NCBI GenBank assembly: GCA_037577475.1
Contig: CM075184.1
Location: 14,909,094-14,973,093, forward strand
Length of the DNA stretch: 64,000 nucleotides
Reading direction: 5' to 3'
Source: Chaunax sp. Z400
Taxonomy: Eukaryota > Chordata > Actinopteri > Lophiiformes > Chaunacidae
Each line of letters begins with the position of its first letter. Within the stretch, counting starts at the first letter, position 1. The position numbers were made by a program, and so were the translations under genes. Shown one piece after another: positions 35,079 through 47,300 of this stretch. Under the pieces are notes generated by a model. The model did no database searches. It had not been told where the DNA came from and worked only from the letters and a program-made list of their open reading frames with translations.

Positions 35079-35079
<1 letters not shown>

Positions 35080-35519
35080 ATATGCACAATTGCTCATGCA
35101 TACACAAAAACACGAACAGTATCCTGGAGGACCGAACACTCTGACCTTTACAAAGATTCATACTTTTGTCTTCAAAGCACTTTTGTTTCTCCTATATTTT
35201 CCTTTCCATTTGGCACAATGTACAAAATACAGTAAAGGGAAATTTGAAGTGAAATCCAGGAGGTACTTTCCATGCGGCTAGTAGATCGAATCAGAAAATT
35301 ACTGCATGACCAATGAGATTGCCAAGAAAAAAAACTGCTGCAAGTTCAGAACCGCATAGACCAAAGAATATTTTTTTTTATTTTCCTGAAGAGAAGAGAA
35401 AGAGGAGGCATGATGTATAATACCATGACTCTGGTGTTTGTGTGACAGAGATTGAGATACAGCTGCAACTACAACTGCTGCATCTTGCTTCTATCCACAT
35501 CATGTCTGCTCACATGGCT

Positions 35520-35565
35520 GTTTTTTTGTTGTTGTTTTTTTGTTGTTTATTTGTTGTTTTTTTAG
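35520..35565. repeat. GTT/T-rich low-complexity tract
   Basis: T7 runs alternating with GTTGTT. Confidence 0.9.
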
Positions 35566-35781
35566 CATATGCCTGCTCACATATACTTTGTAAATCCTTT
35601 CAACTTGTAAGTGCTTAATCTTTTATGACTTTCTCAATTAGAACTCCACCTCGGGGATTACATCTGTGAAGAGAAAATAGATTGTTTCCAGGTAAAAAGA
35701 GGAACAAAAACAAAGATGTTTAAACAGGGATTTGTGTTGGGACTGAGCCTTTTTTTCTGTCCTATCTACAGGAAGCCACAG

Positions 35782-35841
35782 TAAAAAGAAAAAGAAAAAA
35801 AAGGCCAAGACAACAACCAGCCTTTCAGTAAGAGTGGCAGC
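35782..35841 (+). CDS. weak candidate terminal exon, very basic peptide
   Basis: A strong-looking acceptor (TTTTTTTCTGTCCTATCTACAG, ending about 35772) is followed by one open frame of about 19 codons ending in TAA: EATV, then KRKRKKRPRQQPAFQ. A lysine/arginine-rich last exon occurs in some growth-factor splice forms, but the A-rich composition alone could create this peptide. No upstream exon was found. Confidence 0.1.
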
Positions 35842-35869
35842 TACACCTCTCTCAGCTTGTCTCTGGGCT

Positions 35870-36450
35870 GTTGGTCCAAACTAGGCTGCCACCTCCCCCC
35901 TCTCCATATCATTGACTTGCTACTGACTTAAACGCACTTTTGCCAAGCCCCTCTGAAATGATGTATTGTGCTGGAGGAGTAATCATAGAGGACAATATTC
36001 TCCTGAATCACAGTCTTAAAGTGGACCTGAGAGAAAGGATCTGGCTGCTTCACTTTCTCTGCATGGTTGCTAGGTTAATTTTCCACACAGAACTCCTGGG
36101 GTCTTTATGAATGGCTGGCACCACTTCAGCCCTGTGCTTCCGACTGGTCCGTGAATGTGTGCATGAGAAATGGGGCAGAAAGAAAATCAACCCTCTCACT
36201 CAGGGTGGCGTGCTAGGACTTCCAACGCTCCTGCCACCCTGCGTGCCCTCTTCCCTCCGCTGGCGTTCCCACAAGTGTGCCTGATGGTTGGGTCCTGCAG
36301 CCCTGCTCTCTGGCTGTGACCTCAATCCGTCTCGTTAAACCATAATTGGAAATGAGCAGACATTTACCTCTGTGGAAATATATCTGTGAACTCGCCCTCC
36401 TCTGGGAAATCTGTACCTGCTTGCCCCCTTTCTAAATCAAAGCCTGGGAT
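35870..36450. promoter_or_regulatory. repeat-free block, possible conserved element
   Basis: About 580 bp of balanced composition with no repeat, low complexity or long frame. TAAACCATAATTGGAAATGA (36337-36356) and GTTAATTTTCC (36073-36083) are homeodomain-like. Regulatory function is only inferred. Confidence 0.2.
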
Positions 36451-37148
36451 TTCTCACCTACAGCTAAAATCATTTAGGCAGATCTGAGCCGAGGTGATGG
36501 TTCGCACTGTCACACAGATATATTTCAAAGAGTTTGCCCCAAGGCACCACTTTGCAGATCCAGAGACAGAGGGGCAAAATGGAACTCACTACCACACTAT
36601 ATTCTTTAAGATGAAAAAGTGACGTGGGAGGCAAGACACTGCACTGCAGCTGTTTGGCCTCATGAATCATTGGTAGAAATGATGTGTAATCAATGCTTAC
36701 TGCTTTACTGTTTATTCTGCGACAGAAGTCGTGCTGCCGTTCAATATTCTGCTCTACTGCATATTACATGAGGAAACGTCCCATTGCAAGAACAAAGAGG
36801 GGTTTTCATTACCCAGAAGGCAGCAACAGTATCAAAAAGCACATACTGCAGTATCAGACGTGTGTATTTTAATGTTTGGTAGATAATATAAATTGGGTCC
36901 GTGTTTCACAAGTGTGCACTCTTGTGTCACGAATGCATTAAGCTCTCCATGCCGTGATGTCTCCTCTGTAATGGATGCAAAGGCACATGCAAGAGCAAGT
37001 AAGCACTCACTGTACAAAAACACACACTCACACACACAGTCTTCACCATCCCTTCCAGAATAAGCCAGGACACACCTGCAGACGCAGCACCTCCACCAAC
37101 AGATCAATGGAACTGTTCTTGGAAAAAAAACCCGCAAGGTCAGAGACT

Positions 37149-37184
37149 GATAGATAGATAGATAGATAGACAGATAGATAGATA
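37149..37184. repeat. GATA tetranucleotide microsatellite
   Basis: About nine ATAG units with one ACAG interruption. Confidence 0.95.
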
Positions 37185-39004
37185 CTCTATCAGACTGGTT
37201 GAAATTGATTTGACCATATGAGATGCAAACAAAAAAATTACTTAAAAAAACAGAAAATGATGCTGTGTGAAATAATATTGCTCAACGAGATTATGGGAAT
37301 TTCTTCAAACTCATTCACTCTTCAAACATTCAACAGCTACAACAAAGCTAAACTTAAATGGCCGCTTCTTTCTTCTGCTCCACATATTTTCATTCCATGT
37401 GCTTCACCACTTTTAGGGTGAAAAAAAAGTGTAATTGGGAAACAGTGAATTACAGTGAATGTTTCATTGGCACAAACATAAAACAATGACTCTTTTATCT
37501 TGACTCTGAACATCAAAGAACACTGCTTTCTATCAGGGTGAAGTACTCTGAGATGAATCTCATGCTTGAATAATAATAAGCACATTTTTTCTAAATATAC
37601 AGGCCTGTTTATCCCCATGGCTGAGGAAAATACATATTTATATGCACATTTCCACACACTCATTTGTATTGTACGGTGAATTTATATCTAATCCATATTT
37701 TGTCTCTATTATGGCTTAGGCCATAAGGAATCATATTCCGCCCAGAAAATCACAATATAAGCCACAGTGTGAGTATTATTAAAAAGGTGGAGTCAAATAA
37801 AGCCATGATTGGTGCGTGAAATGAAATTTATGTTTGCTCCCTCAGCACCTTTACTGTTTTTCGAGAGCACAGTATATCCCAGGCTGTGTTTTTCCAGAGG
37901 GGAATAGTTTGTATGGATATGCGATGGTGGTTGCATATAAATGGACCCTTATCAAATCTCCCATCTACCTTGGTCCTTTGTCATCTCAGTGAGATTGGGC
38001 TGGGCATAAGCATAGGCTGTACACCAGATAATAACAGTGAATCTAAAATGTGTCCAATTGTCAATTTAATTGACAAATTCACAATCAAATGATTGCAATT
38101 AAACAATCATACACCATGGGCATTAATAACCACAAAGATTCCCTACCTCCTCCCATAAACAGCTCTTCCCCCTCCTGAAGTCACTGGTAGGCCTATTTAA
38201 GTCTCATAATGATGATGAAGCTGCCAAACTGATGACCATTTCCCTATTGCATTAGAAACTACTTCCCTCCATTGTGGTCCAGTGGCGTCGGCTAAACGCA
38301 TAAGCCAGCAGCAGTTGTCTGACACAGTCAGAGTCATCCTCCCACAAAACTGCCAGGACATAGTAAGACTAGGAATGACTCACTCAAGACCATTTGAAAT
38401 GTAATGAAGGCAGATTTGTTCCCCTGTCTTCTTACTTTATGTCATACTCTGCAGACTTCTTATCTTGGCCCAAAAAGGCTTTTTCCAAGACAGAATGAGA
38501 AAAAGATGAGAAAGAAACTGACAGGATTAGACAATGATAAAAGAAGGGGATGTCTCTTGTCTTGTTACTTTTACTTTATTCTAGGAAGCATGCTGACTTA
38601 TCCTGGCATCACCAGACCAATATGCAATCACTGGTCTGGTACCTATGAAGAGAAATTAATCTGAAAATGGTCACAAATGTGGATTATAAGATGTACAAAT
38701 TAACACAGAGATGAGCTGTGATGATGTAGCATCAATATGTCTGTGACCACACATATTTCCGATTGGTTGAGTAGCTCTCCTCAATTCAATGGCTGCAACA
38801 TAAGTAAATCCACTAAAAGTCCTTGTATTTCCTCTCTGTTACTCTATTACTACCGCTTCTAAATATCTGACAACATTATGAAGAGGATACCTAGAGAGAC
38901 ATTTTTGCTGCTATATCATTTTTATCAAAGCCATCATTCTCCATTTACAAATGCAGTCATTTTATGTGACAGATCATCATAAATAAAAACATTTCTTTCA
39001 AAAT

Positions 39005-39200
39005 GTTATGGTTCTGGGTTGTTTGTTCCTGTTTTTCCTGTCTTATGCTATAAATGTATCGCCTAAGGTTTAGGGAGTTACTTCCAGGTTTTTCTCCCTC
39101 TGTTTTTAGTTCACACCCTGTCCATGTCCTGATTACTGGTTCCCTGTAATGGAGCCTGACCTCCCTCTCACAGTGATCTTGGTTGTTTCATATTAAATTC
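39005..39200. repeat. decayed T-rich interspersed repeat (uncertain)
   Basis: TTCTGGGTTGTTTGTTCCTG, TTTTTCCTGTCTTATG and GATTACTGGTTCCCTG resemble a T-rich teleost repeat that I cannot classify. No boundaries are visible. Confidence 0.2.
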
Positions 39201-39892
39201 AACCCATATTAGATAAACCAGAGCGTGCAAAAATGCTAACTCACCATACTAACAGAGTTAACCTACCACTCATTACCACTCATTTTTGTTTATTTATATT
39301 AATTTCCAAGAATTCCTTCACCTAGCAGACTGGCAACCTGAAGGAGGGAGATTCTGGAATACCTTGTGTGATGTAATGTATATCACAGTGTAAATAAACA
39401 ATAGATTCAGTTGCAGTGTTGGTGCTGTCTGTGATTCATGGATTGTATATGATCTTCCCTAGAGACAATGCCACAGCCAATCTGTCATTGGCGTCTCAGT
39501 TTCCTTGCCATATTGACAGATGATCTGAAGCCCTCTCATCCAGAGCCCTTCAACAGAGCTGAGAATCATAGACACGGACAGTCAGATAACACACAACTGA
39601 AAGGATGCAGATTGTCAGAGTTAGAAGAGCAGATGACAGGGGCTGGAAGCAGATTATTCCATCTTTATCTATTTAGTGGGATGGAAGTAAGTTGATGATT
39701 CATAGTCAAATACTAAGGGTTGTGAGAAGCTAGCAGTTGTATCCCTTCATCAGCTGACACTATGTAGACACTGGGGAAGGAAGGGAAGAGATGTCAAAGC
39801 AAACCAGGAGGGGCACTATTTGCTTATGATTAAGATTTTCTGTCTTCATCAACAAGTAGTGCGAAGGATTTGTTTTTCAAATTCAGCAATTG

Positions 39893-40250
39893 GAGCGGCA
39901 CGGTGGCGCAGTGGGTACTGCTGTTGCCTCACAGCAAGAAGGTCTTGGGTTCAAATCCACCTGAGGACCTGGGACTTTTCTGTGTGTAGTTTGCATGCTC
40001 TTTCCGTGTCTGCGTGGGTTCCCTCCGGGTTCTCCAGCTTCCTCCCACCACCAAAAACATGTAGTATAGGTGAGCTGGTGATTCTAAATTGACCGTAGGT
40101 GTGAATGGTTGTTTGTCTTTCTATGTGGCCCTGTGATGAACTGGCGACTTGTCCAGGGTGTATCCTACCTCACGCTCAAAGTCAGCTGGGATAGGCTCCA
40201 GCCCCCTCGTGACCCTACACAGGATAAGTGGTTACAGAAAATGAATGAAT
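39893..40250 (+). mobile_element. tRNA-derived SINE, full length
   Basis: Same family as 33044-33410. The head carries GGCGGCACGG-like text, an A-box-like TGGCGCAGTGG and a well-preserved B box, GGTTCAAATCC (39948-39958), about 45 bp apart as in a tRNA promoter. It continues with CTGAGGACCTGGGACTTTTC, GGTTCCCTCCGGGTTCTCC and the GGGATAGGCTCCAGCC tail, ending in ATGAATGAAT. A clear target-site duplication was not seen. The frame 39820-40092 is a by-product. Confidence 0.88.
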
Positions 40251-42040
40251 TACTGTTAGTGTAACTGTTACTCTCATATTTTAGGACACAGGCAGTCTTA
40301 CCTCCAGGTCACAATTCTTCTGAGTTGACATCTGTGTGGCACATCTAAAGGCATCAGGATGGTTGTTGGGAGGGTTTCTGAAACTGTGACTTCACTGTGA
40401 TGATGCAAGTTTAGTGGAGAGGGGACTTTCAACAGAGCTGGGCTGAGGGAGGTAATATAATGAGTTATATAACTAATTACGTCTACTATCAAGTAATTAT
40501 TAAGGTAATACATTTCATAAATATCTCCAATTGATATTGAGCAATTAATTACATTTTCCAAGAAACCCACCCGTGTAAAAACCCTCAAAATTCCCACCTT
40601 TCCCAATCAGTTTCTTCCTTCATACTAACCATTACTTACTCTCTTCAAACCCAAATGTTCACACATCTCATGCGAGACCACTGGGACGACAATGGAAGCA
40701 TATTTCCCTGACGGGAGCCATCTGCCTGCTTCTCCCCTCCTGTCATTAGCCCATCTCTGAGATGATTCCGAACACATATCATTGGCTGCAATCCGTCTGT
40801 CTGCCTTTACCGCCAACCAAACATCTGAACAGCCGAACTCTCTGATGGGTGGAGGGCTGGAAACTTCTCCTATCCGTCTGCCTGCTCCTACCTCCCCCTT
40901 CTCTCCCTATTCTGACTCTTTATGTTTCCCCATCTCCAGTCAAAACTTTTTCTTTGCTTTGTTTTATCTTCCGAGTCGTCATCTCTGATCCTGTTCTTAT
41001 TTTTTTTTGTACCTCTCTCTGGCCTTCCCTGCCTCTGTTTCCTCATTCTTCCTCCACCCCCCTCCATCTCCTGGATTCTCATTTTCATTCCCGCTGGCAG
41101 GGTGCAGCCATATATATTAGCCTGTTCCTGCGAGGGAGTGAGCGATGTGTGTGTCGCCCATGGTGGCAGAGGGAGCAGCAGAGCCTGACGTGAACATACG
41201 CTGTGAGAGCTCCCATTTATAACTCCTTCTCCTAATGAACAAGACGCTGAATGCAACACGGATGCTATTACCTTCAGGAATTCATTTTCATAATGATAAA
41301 CAAAAGTGCTTGCTCTTACTACAACCTGGAAAGATCAGAATGCTAATGAGCTCCTGGCAAAACAATTATTGGAAAGTGAACTCTTACGCTAAAGAGGCTA
41401 GCACTTGGACTGTGGTGCATTTTATACCCTCCCGCTCCAGTCTGGCAACCTGAAGCCAGCCACAGTTTCGCCATCTGCATCTCCAACGTCACGTTGTGCG
41501 TCAGCAGGCAGGTTTGCACCTCCCATCCCTTCTAGACCATGATTGCCATGTTACCTCCATTGTGTTTGGTCACATGTGACTTGATCAAATACTCATGGTT
41601 TTGGCTCAAAGTGTGGAAATTTGCTGAAACATTTTTGCTCCCGTTGCTAGTTTCCCAACCTGTCCTGTATTTCCTGTTCCATGTTGGTGCTGGATCAGAC
41701 AGAGGCAAAACTCATCTGCCATAAAATGTGTAATATACTGATTGATAGTATAAATACAGTTGAAAATCTCTAAAGAATGCAGAATGTGAGGAGATACTCT
41801 GCACAGCCAAGCGGGTAATTGTGCATGTGTGTGAGTACATGTGGTCAGAAAATGAGACATAATTAATCCTGGAGCTACAGAGCTCTTGTTGCCAGTTGTC
41901 AGCTTCTTTCCCCACCTGCTGCACATCTTTCTTCAACCCTCTCTCAAAATTTACACAGTAAGGAGCCATCAGCAGGTTAATTAACAGGAAGAATATGGTT
42001 GGGGGTTTGGAGACAGTAGAGACAAACAGGAGGCACTTAC
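40251..42040. other. unique sequence
   Basis: A pyrimidine-rich patch (40855-41090) makes overlapping frames on both strands (40782-41259). 41240-41460 is treated separately. A further possible exon (41660-41769, minus) is mentioned under the candidate gene at 42041-43954. Confidence 0.45.
41240..41460. promoter_or_regulatory. repeat-free block, possible conserved element
   Basis: Homeodomain-like words cluster here (ATTTTCATAATGATAAAC, GAATGCTAATGAGC, AACAATTATTGG) with no repeat and no domain-bearing frame. Evidence is composition only. Confidence 0.2.
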
Positions 42041-43089
42041 TCTCCTTGGCCCTTTCCTCACTGGCAGATGCTGCCACTGCCAATGTCAGGACCCCACTCA
42101 GGACACTTCTGGAGAGAGAAACATTTAGAGGGACAAGGAGACATTAAGACATAGAGTAAATGGCAGACTGGAGAGATTTTATTAGCCCCTGAAAAGGAAT
42201 CTGTCTAACTGCCGTTTATGCCCATAAAGCTCCTGAGTGGTGGAGTGTTGGTGTACGGAGCCATGACCATATGGCCGACCTGCTTGGTGAGGCACTGCAT
42301 TAAGAGACAGAGGGGCTCCCCAGAAGACCTCTCACTCTGACAGAGCTGTGTGGCTGAAGGATCTCAAGGTCATTCAAACAATACGCCGTGATTGACCACA
42401 ACTGGATTTTAAGTGATAGAGCATCAGTAGCAGTGACAAGTCAGGAGTGTATTTTTCACAATGCGGGTTATTAGCTAGCGTGAGCTATCACGTAAACAAC
42501 AAGCTTTAGACAAATGATGCGGTAAAATCGAATGATGTGCTTAAGCTGTGCAATGTGGCTCGACCACAACGGGTTCTGCTATCCTTTCAGGGAAGAAATG
42601 GGTGGATAGAGTGAAGGGCTTCAAAGAAAGAAAGAAAGAAAGAAAGAAAGAATCAGTACATCTGTATAACGTCATTGTGTGATTTCCTGGTTAATAGGCC
42701 AAATCAAACAGCCAACCAACAATCAGATACAACAGCTGCTGTCTTTTACTATGAACCAAATTCAAGTGCAGAGAAAGTAAATCAGTGAAATAATACTTAC
42801 CTTGGATAAACAGAGGATGTCCACATACTGAAATTTCCATCAGATATAATGTAGAAAGTTTCTGAGTGTAATCCAGGGTTTTGCTGAATCACTGAATATC
42901 TGTCCGGTGATATGATTAAAAATGTAAAATGGCTTCAGTTAGAGCAACAATTATTCTAGCATGACAGAGCAACTTTTCATCTTGACATTGATCCAATTTC
43001 AGTGTCTTGAGCTTACATTCCGGCAAACAAGAACTGATGCTGTTAAAGGAATTACCTCCACTGTAAAGGTTCTGGTTACATTATCACGG

Positions 43090-43135
<46 letters not shown>

Positions 43136-43954
43136 GAAAAGTAAACCTATACCTCCACGGATAAAGCTTTGTCGATGGAGTAATGGGCTTTCCTGATGGC
43201 AAGGGACGATAATATCCTCTAAAGACGTTAGTGCTGCAGACTGGGGAATGAAGAATAGAGCACAGTGCAGTGCAGGGATGGAAACAGCAAGACAGACTCT
43301 GCAATACTCAGACAATAGCTTAGCATGTATAAATTGATGTCTTTGTCTTCATTTTCTCCTTTTGTGCTTTCTCTGTCCTTGCCTGTGAAAAGGCAGCTCA
43401 CTTTGCATACTCAAAGCAATGATGTGTCTGTCATTCCTCAGCTACTAGCCACAGCTCATTCACTTGTCGAGGCACGAGGACGTAGGAGGAAGGGAGGATG
43501 GGAGTAACCTAGTGGGAATAATCAGTGCTAGTGTATCTGATGACTTCATCCATTCCGCCTGATGGTTTGATTTAACACTTCATAATTCCAGTAGTGAATA
43601 CAGTAAATACAACAGTGAATCAATAAGACTATAAACCATGTTGAAGGAAGTGCTGTGGTCAGTTGAAGGGTGCACTTGAGCAGGTAAGGACTGCAGCAGC
43701 CAGGAGAAAGCGATATATACGATGTGCTCATATCGGACTGGTCTCACGCTCTGCTGAACATCATCACTGTGGAATTACACCTCAAACCGAATCAAAACAC
43801 ACTGTTCAGATCCTCCCTCCACCTGCCTGCTATGCACCTGCAAAATTTGTCATTATCACAGAACAGAATGAAACCCATCTGCTGCAGATGACTTACCATC
43901 CAAATGAAAACTGACCGACATGACTATAATGACATTTTGAGATATATTTTGTGG
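42041..43954 (-). CDS. candidate five-exon gene segment, unidentified
   Basis: Minus-strand segments in transcript order: 43954-43897 (58 nt), 43240-43153 (88), 43071-43017 (55), 42883-42801 (83), 42108-42041 (68). Donors read GTAAGTC, GTATAGG, GTAAGCT, GTAAGTA and GTAAGTG. Acceptors include CTTCATTCCCCAG and TGTTTCTCTCTCCAG; the one at 42883 is weak. Introns would be 656, 81, 133 and 692 bp, common fish sizes. Phases run 0-1, 1-2, 2-0, 0-2, 2-1 without a stop, giving about 117 residues with pieces such as FRGYYRPLPSGKPITPSTKL, FYIISDGNFSMWTSSVYP and a hydrophobic GVLTLAVAASAS. Composition suggests an extracellular or membrane protein, but I recognise no domain. A sixth segment (41769-41660) would fit the phase with a weaker donor. 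Junctions were partly chosen to keep the frame open, so a chance chain is a real alternative. No start or stop exon is found. Confidence 0.27.
42622..42652. repeat. AAAG tetranucleotide microsatellite
   Basis: About seven AAAG units. It would lie inside the fourth intron of the candidate minus-strand gene. Confidence 0.95.
43090..43131. repeat. AC dinucleotide microsatellite
   Basis: About twenty-one uninterrupted CA units. On the minus strand this GT run would fill most of the 81-bp second intron of the candidate gene. Confidence 0.95.
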
Positions 43955-44313
43955 CTGGAAATGCAGCAGAGTCATGATGCATGCTAGAAATCTCCTCCTC
44001 TCAGTGGATGATTTCACAATGAATAAAAACAAAATAAGTCATCGCGGGCAAGAAATCCAAATCCTCTTTGAGGGCTTTTCCCAGCATTCTCTGCGTGAAG
44101 TAGGATGTCCCTAACAAGGTATGACATTTAGAAAGAATAACAGCAACATGGTGTGTTCTCCTTGTGAATCTCAAGATTGATGCAGTACAATTCCATTAGG
44201 CATCCTCCTCCAGCTGAGAGCTCTCTGTCTGTCATTCATCACCAGCTGCAGCACAGCACAGAAATAACTGCAATGAAAATTAACTTTGTTTGTCCCACTC
44301 CACTCTTCCTTTG

Positions 44314-44351
<38 letters not shown>

Positions 44352-47300
44352 CCCTCCGTAACTTTCTCCATCATGATTAACCTCTAATTTGTGCAGTTTC
44401 TATTCTGTGAGTGAATAACAAATGGGAAACAGTGTCTCCTTGTGACATCTGGCCACAAGCTGCTCCCTCTTGATACTACAATTGCAAAAGAGCGAGAACT
44501 GAATATCAACACTAACAGAACCAACTCCAGTTCAATCCATTGAAACTGTAGGAACTTTTTCTTTTTTTTTATGAAAGATTAATTTCAAATGGCTATTTTA
44601 CGGGAGAGTGACTCATTTTGCGTTTTGTAATTTATAGTGGATAGCTCTGTCTGTGAGGGCAGCATATAAAGTGCCTTTTAAGTTCTGCACCGTGTGGAGC
44701 TGCCTCGTTTCTCCATGCAAACAAAACACACCAAATGATTGTATCTCTGCCTATCAACAGGAAAAGCTTTTGTAATACGTGCAGATGGTCTCAAAATCAC
44801 TAGCTCATTTTGTATTTCTATCCTCTCTCAAATGCAGATATCCTTCATCTCTCTCTCACTGTTACTTCTGTCTTTCCGTCTTCCAATCTATCACTTTTTT
44901 TTGTCTCGATGTCACTCTATTTTTCTTTCTCTCCTCTTACTTCTCTGTGGTCTCCATTTGCAGTTTGAGAGACAGATCTGGTTCGTAGTTTAGACAAAGA
45001 GAGGCTGGTTCTGTTTTACGGGTTTCTTTCTATTCCAGTTGGGTCATGACTCTGACAGTTACAGTGTGATCTGAGCATCTGCTCCACCTCAGCAATGTTG
45101 TTTTAGATCATACAGCCTATCTGGATGCCTGAAGGCCATATATGAGTGTCGCTCCAGGCTGTAGATGTTGCAGCTTATGCAAAGAGAGATTCTGCAGATA
45201 GATAGTGGAGCCTATTACAGTAAATAGTCACTGTGAGGAAAAAGAGAACTCCACCAACTGTGTCTTTTTCATTTTAAACGTTTTACAAGAGCTCACCTGT
45301 ATGCACACAAAAACACAGACACACACATCCGCCTGAACTAGCCTTTATCCCTTTCAGACATTTTTATTGTGACCATTCCTCTTTTTTTACTATCATTGAA
45401 ATTCATCTGTTTCACCCACTTTGCGCTTGTTATGTGTGCAAATGTCACGCTGTGTATGAGATTACAGCTGTGTGTGCTTGCGTGAGTACACAAATCCAGA
45501 CCTCACTGACTCCCTCGTGAGCCACTGGATGGCCATAAACACAAGGAAGGACACGTTAATTAACAGTTTGAATGTGTGTAAGGGGCAGCGTCGTCCCAGA
45601 GTGGCCATGCATCTGTGTGTGTACGACGGGGGAGAAGAACCGCTGTTTCTGAAGAGCAAGAATCAGAGCGGTCCCTGGCAGCTCAGGACTGGAACTGGTC
45701 CAAACAGTCTTTTGGCCCATTGTTAGGCAGGATAATCCAAAATCTGGCAAACAGCAGCGGCACCAGGTGGTCCTGTCAACACAGAGAGGTAGAAAAAGAT
45801 GGACTTAAAACAGGAATAGAGCACATTGGGCCAGAACTGGACGACTGAGGATGTCTAAGTAACAGCAGCTGACACAGGAGGACGTACGACTGACGTATGG
45901 TGGCTAAATGCAAAATGAGATGGCACATATTTTTTTTATTAAACACTAGCACGTGTTCATATTTGTGAGTTTGTGCGTGTGTGTGTAGAGGAAACAGATA
46001 ATTTGTTGCATCACCTTTCCAAGAAATATTTAATTAATTTTTGGAGTTTGTTTGCTGTGTTGTTTTCCTGTTGTGCAAAATTGCTCTGACAAGCACTGAG
46101 TGAATCCAGCACTAAGTGAGTGTGAAGGACACACTGATCTCCAGCGAAAGCCGAGACTGTACATTTCTGCAACCTCAGTGAATGTCTGCTGCTACACAAC
46201 AACAAAAAACACATGACCTCCATGCATAACAACTCTAAATCAACCAATTTGTCCTGCTGATGTTAACTGATGCCAGCAGGATGGGCAGCAGGAAACAAGT
46301 GGTAGTAAAAAGAAAATGGAGCATCGAAGCGGATGACTTTTCACATGTTGCTTGTTTTTTTCTCGACATGCCTGAAAGTAAAAAAGAGAAAAGGTCAGTC
46401 TTGCCCTTCAGGATATCAGAGTTAGTGTTCGATACCATAGCACGTCCTAAAGTGTGCCTGCTGTTTACCTCTGTGTATTTGTGTGCTTGTGCTCAAACCA
46501 GCCTTGCAGTGTCTCTGATTGCTTTGAGAAACATATGTTCTCCGCAAGGCCCAGTATAAATGATCCAGCCAGGCGGAGCTGTCATCGCTCACAGGCTGCG
46601 TTCATGTACCATTACTCAGTCTTGATCGGCTGGATCCCGCCTCCTTCCCTGTGAGCTAGGCAGGAGGAGAAATGAGCAGAGACATAGAGCCAAACAGCCA
46701 AATTCAAAGTGGAGGGGGAGATACGCGCAGAAGGCTTGAATTGGGGGTTGGAAGTGAAAAGAAAGATAACGATACAAGAAAGATGAAACAGATGAAAGGA
46801 TGGTGAAATGCAAATCATTTACCTGGAGTGTTTTTCTTCTGTTTTTTTCTCAGGAGAAAATAACTAATTGATCTGTCCACTAAGCGATTACCTTCCATCA
46901 CGGGCTGATTGACTGTCTGTCACATGCACCCACTCTCTCTGAATGCTCAAATGCACAGGCCATCCATCTCTATCAACCGCACACAGTGCATGCGTGTGTA
47001 TTCGTGTGCACACTCAAATGCATGGTCAAATGCATGGTCCCTGACAAGCACCTACCAACATCATTCAGCTCATCCTGGAGTCACAGGGAGAAGAGACGGA
47101 GGAGTTTGACAAATGACCACAGTATTGTTTAGATGGGAGATGTCTAGATTGTGACCAAGTGATTGTCCTCGCCAGACTGACACATGGTGTGGGGTAAGGG
47201 ACATCACTGGTAGGGAGGTGGATGAGATACAAACACAGAGACAAGCACTGGAAGTAGATTTTCAAACCGCATTCAACGGTCAAGAAAATGAAAAAGTGGT

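Larger units (their letters stand above)
33422..39892. other. mostly unique sequence with many microsatellites
   Basis: No named gene. It contains AC arrays (34552-34587, 35032-35078), a GTT/T-rich tract (35520-35565), a GATA array (37149-37184), a possible small exon (35782-35841), a repeat-free block (35870-36450) and a decayed T-rich patch at 39005-39200. Other frames are short and without domains. Confidence 0.5.

Noticed and set aside
39900..39970. Possible tRNA gene
   Set aside because: A and B boxes are present, but the cloverleaf is not continued and the sequence is the head of a dispersed SINE with a 3' body and tail.
40782..41259. Overlapping long frames on both strands
   Set aside because: The region is strongly pyrimidine-rich on the plus strand, which removes stops in several frames at once; no domain or splice signals.
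45472..45848. Overlapping plus frames and matching minus frames
   Set aside because: Open on both strands with no domain; cannot be separated from chance.
46260..46559. 99-codon plus frame beginning with a basic stretch
   Set aside because: Suggestive local sequence but no known family, no splice context and no composition bias beyond chance.
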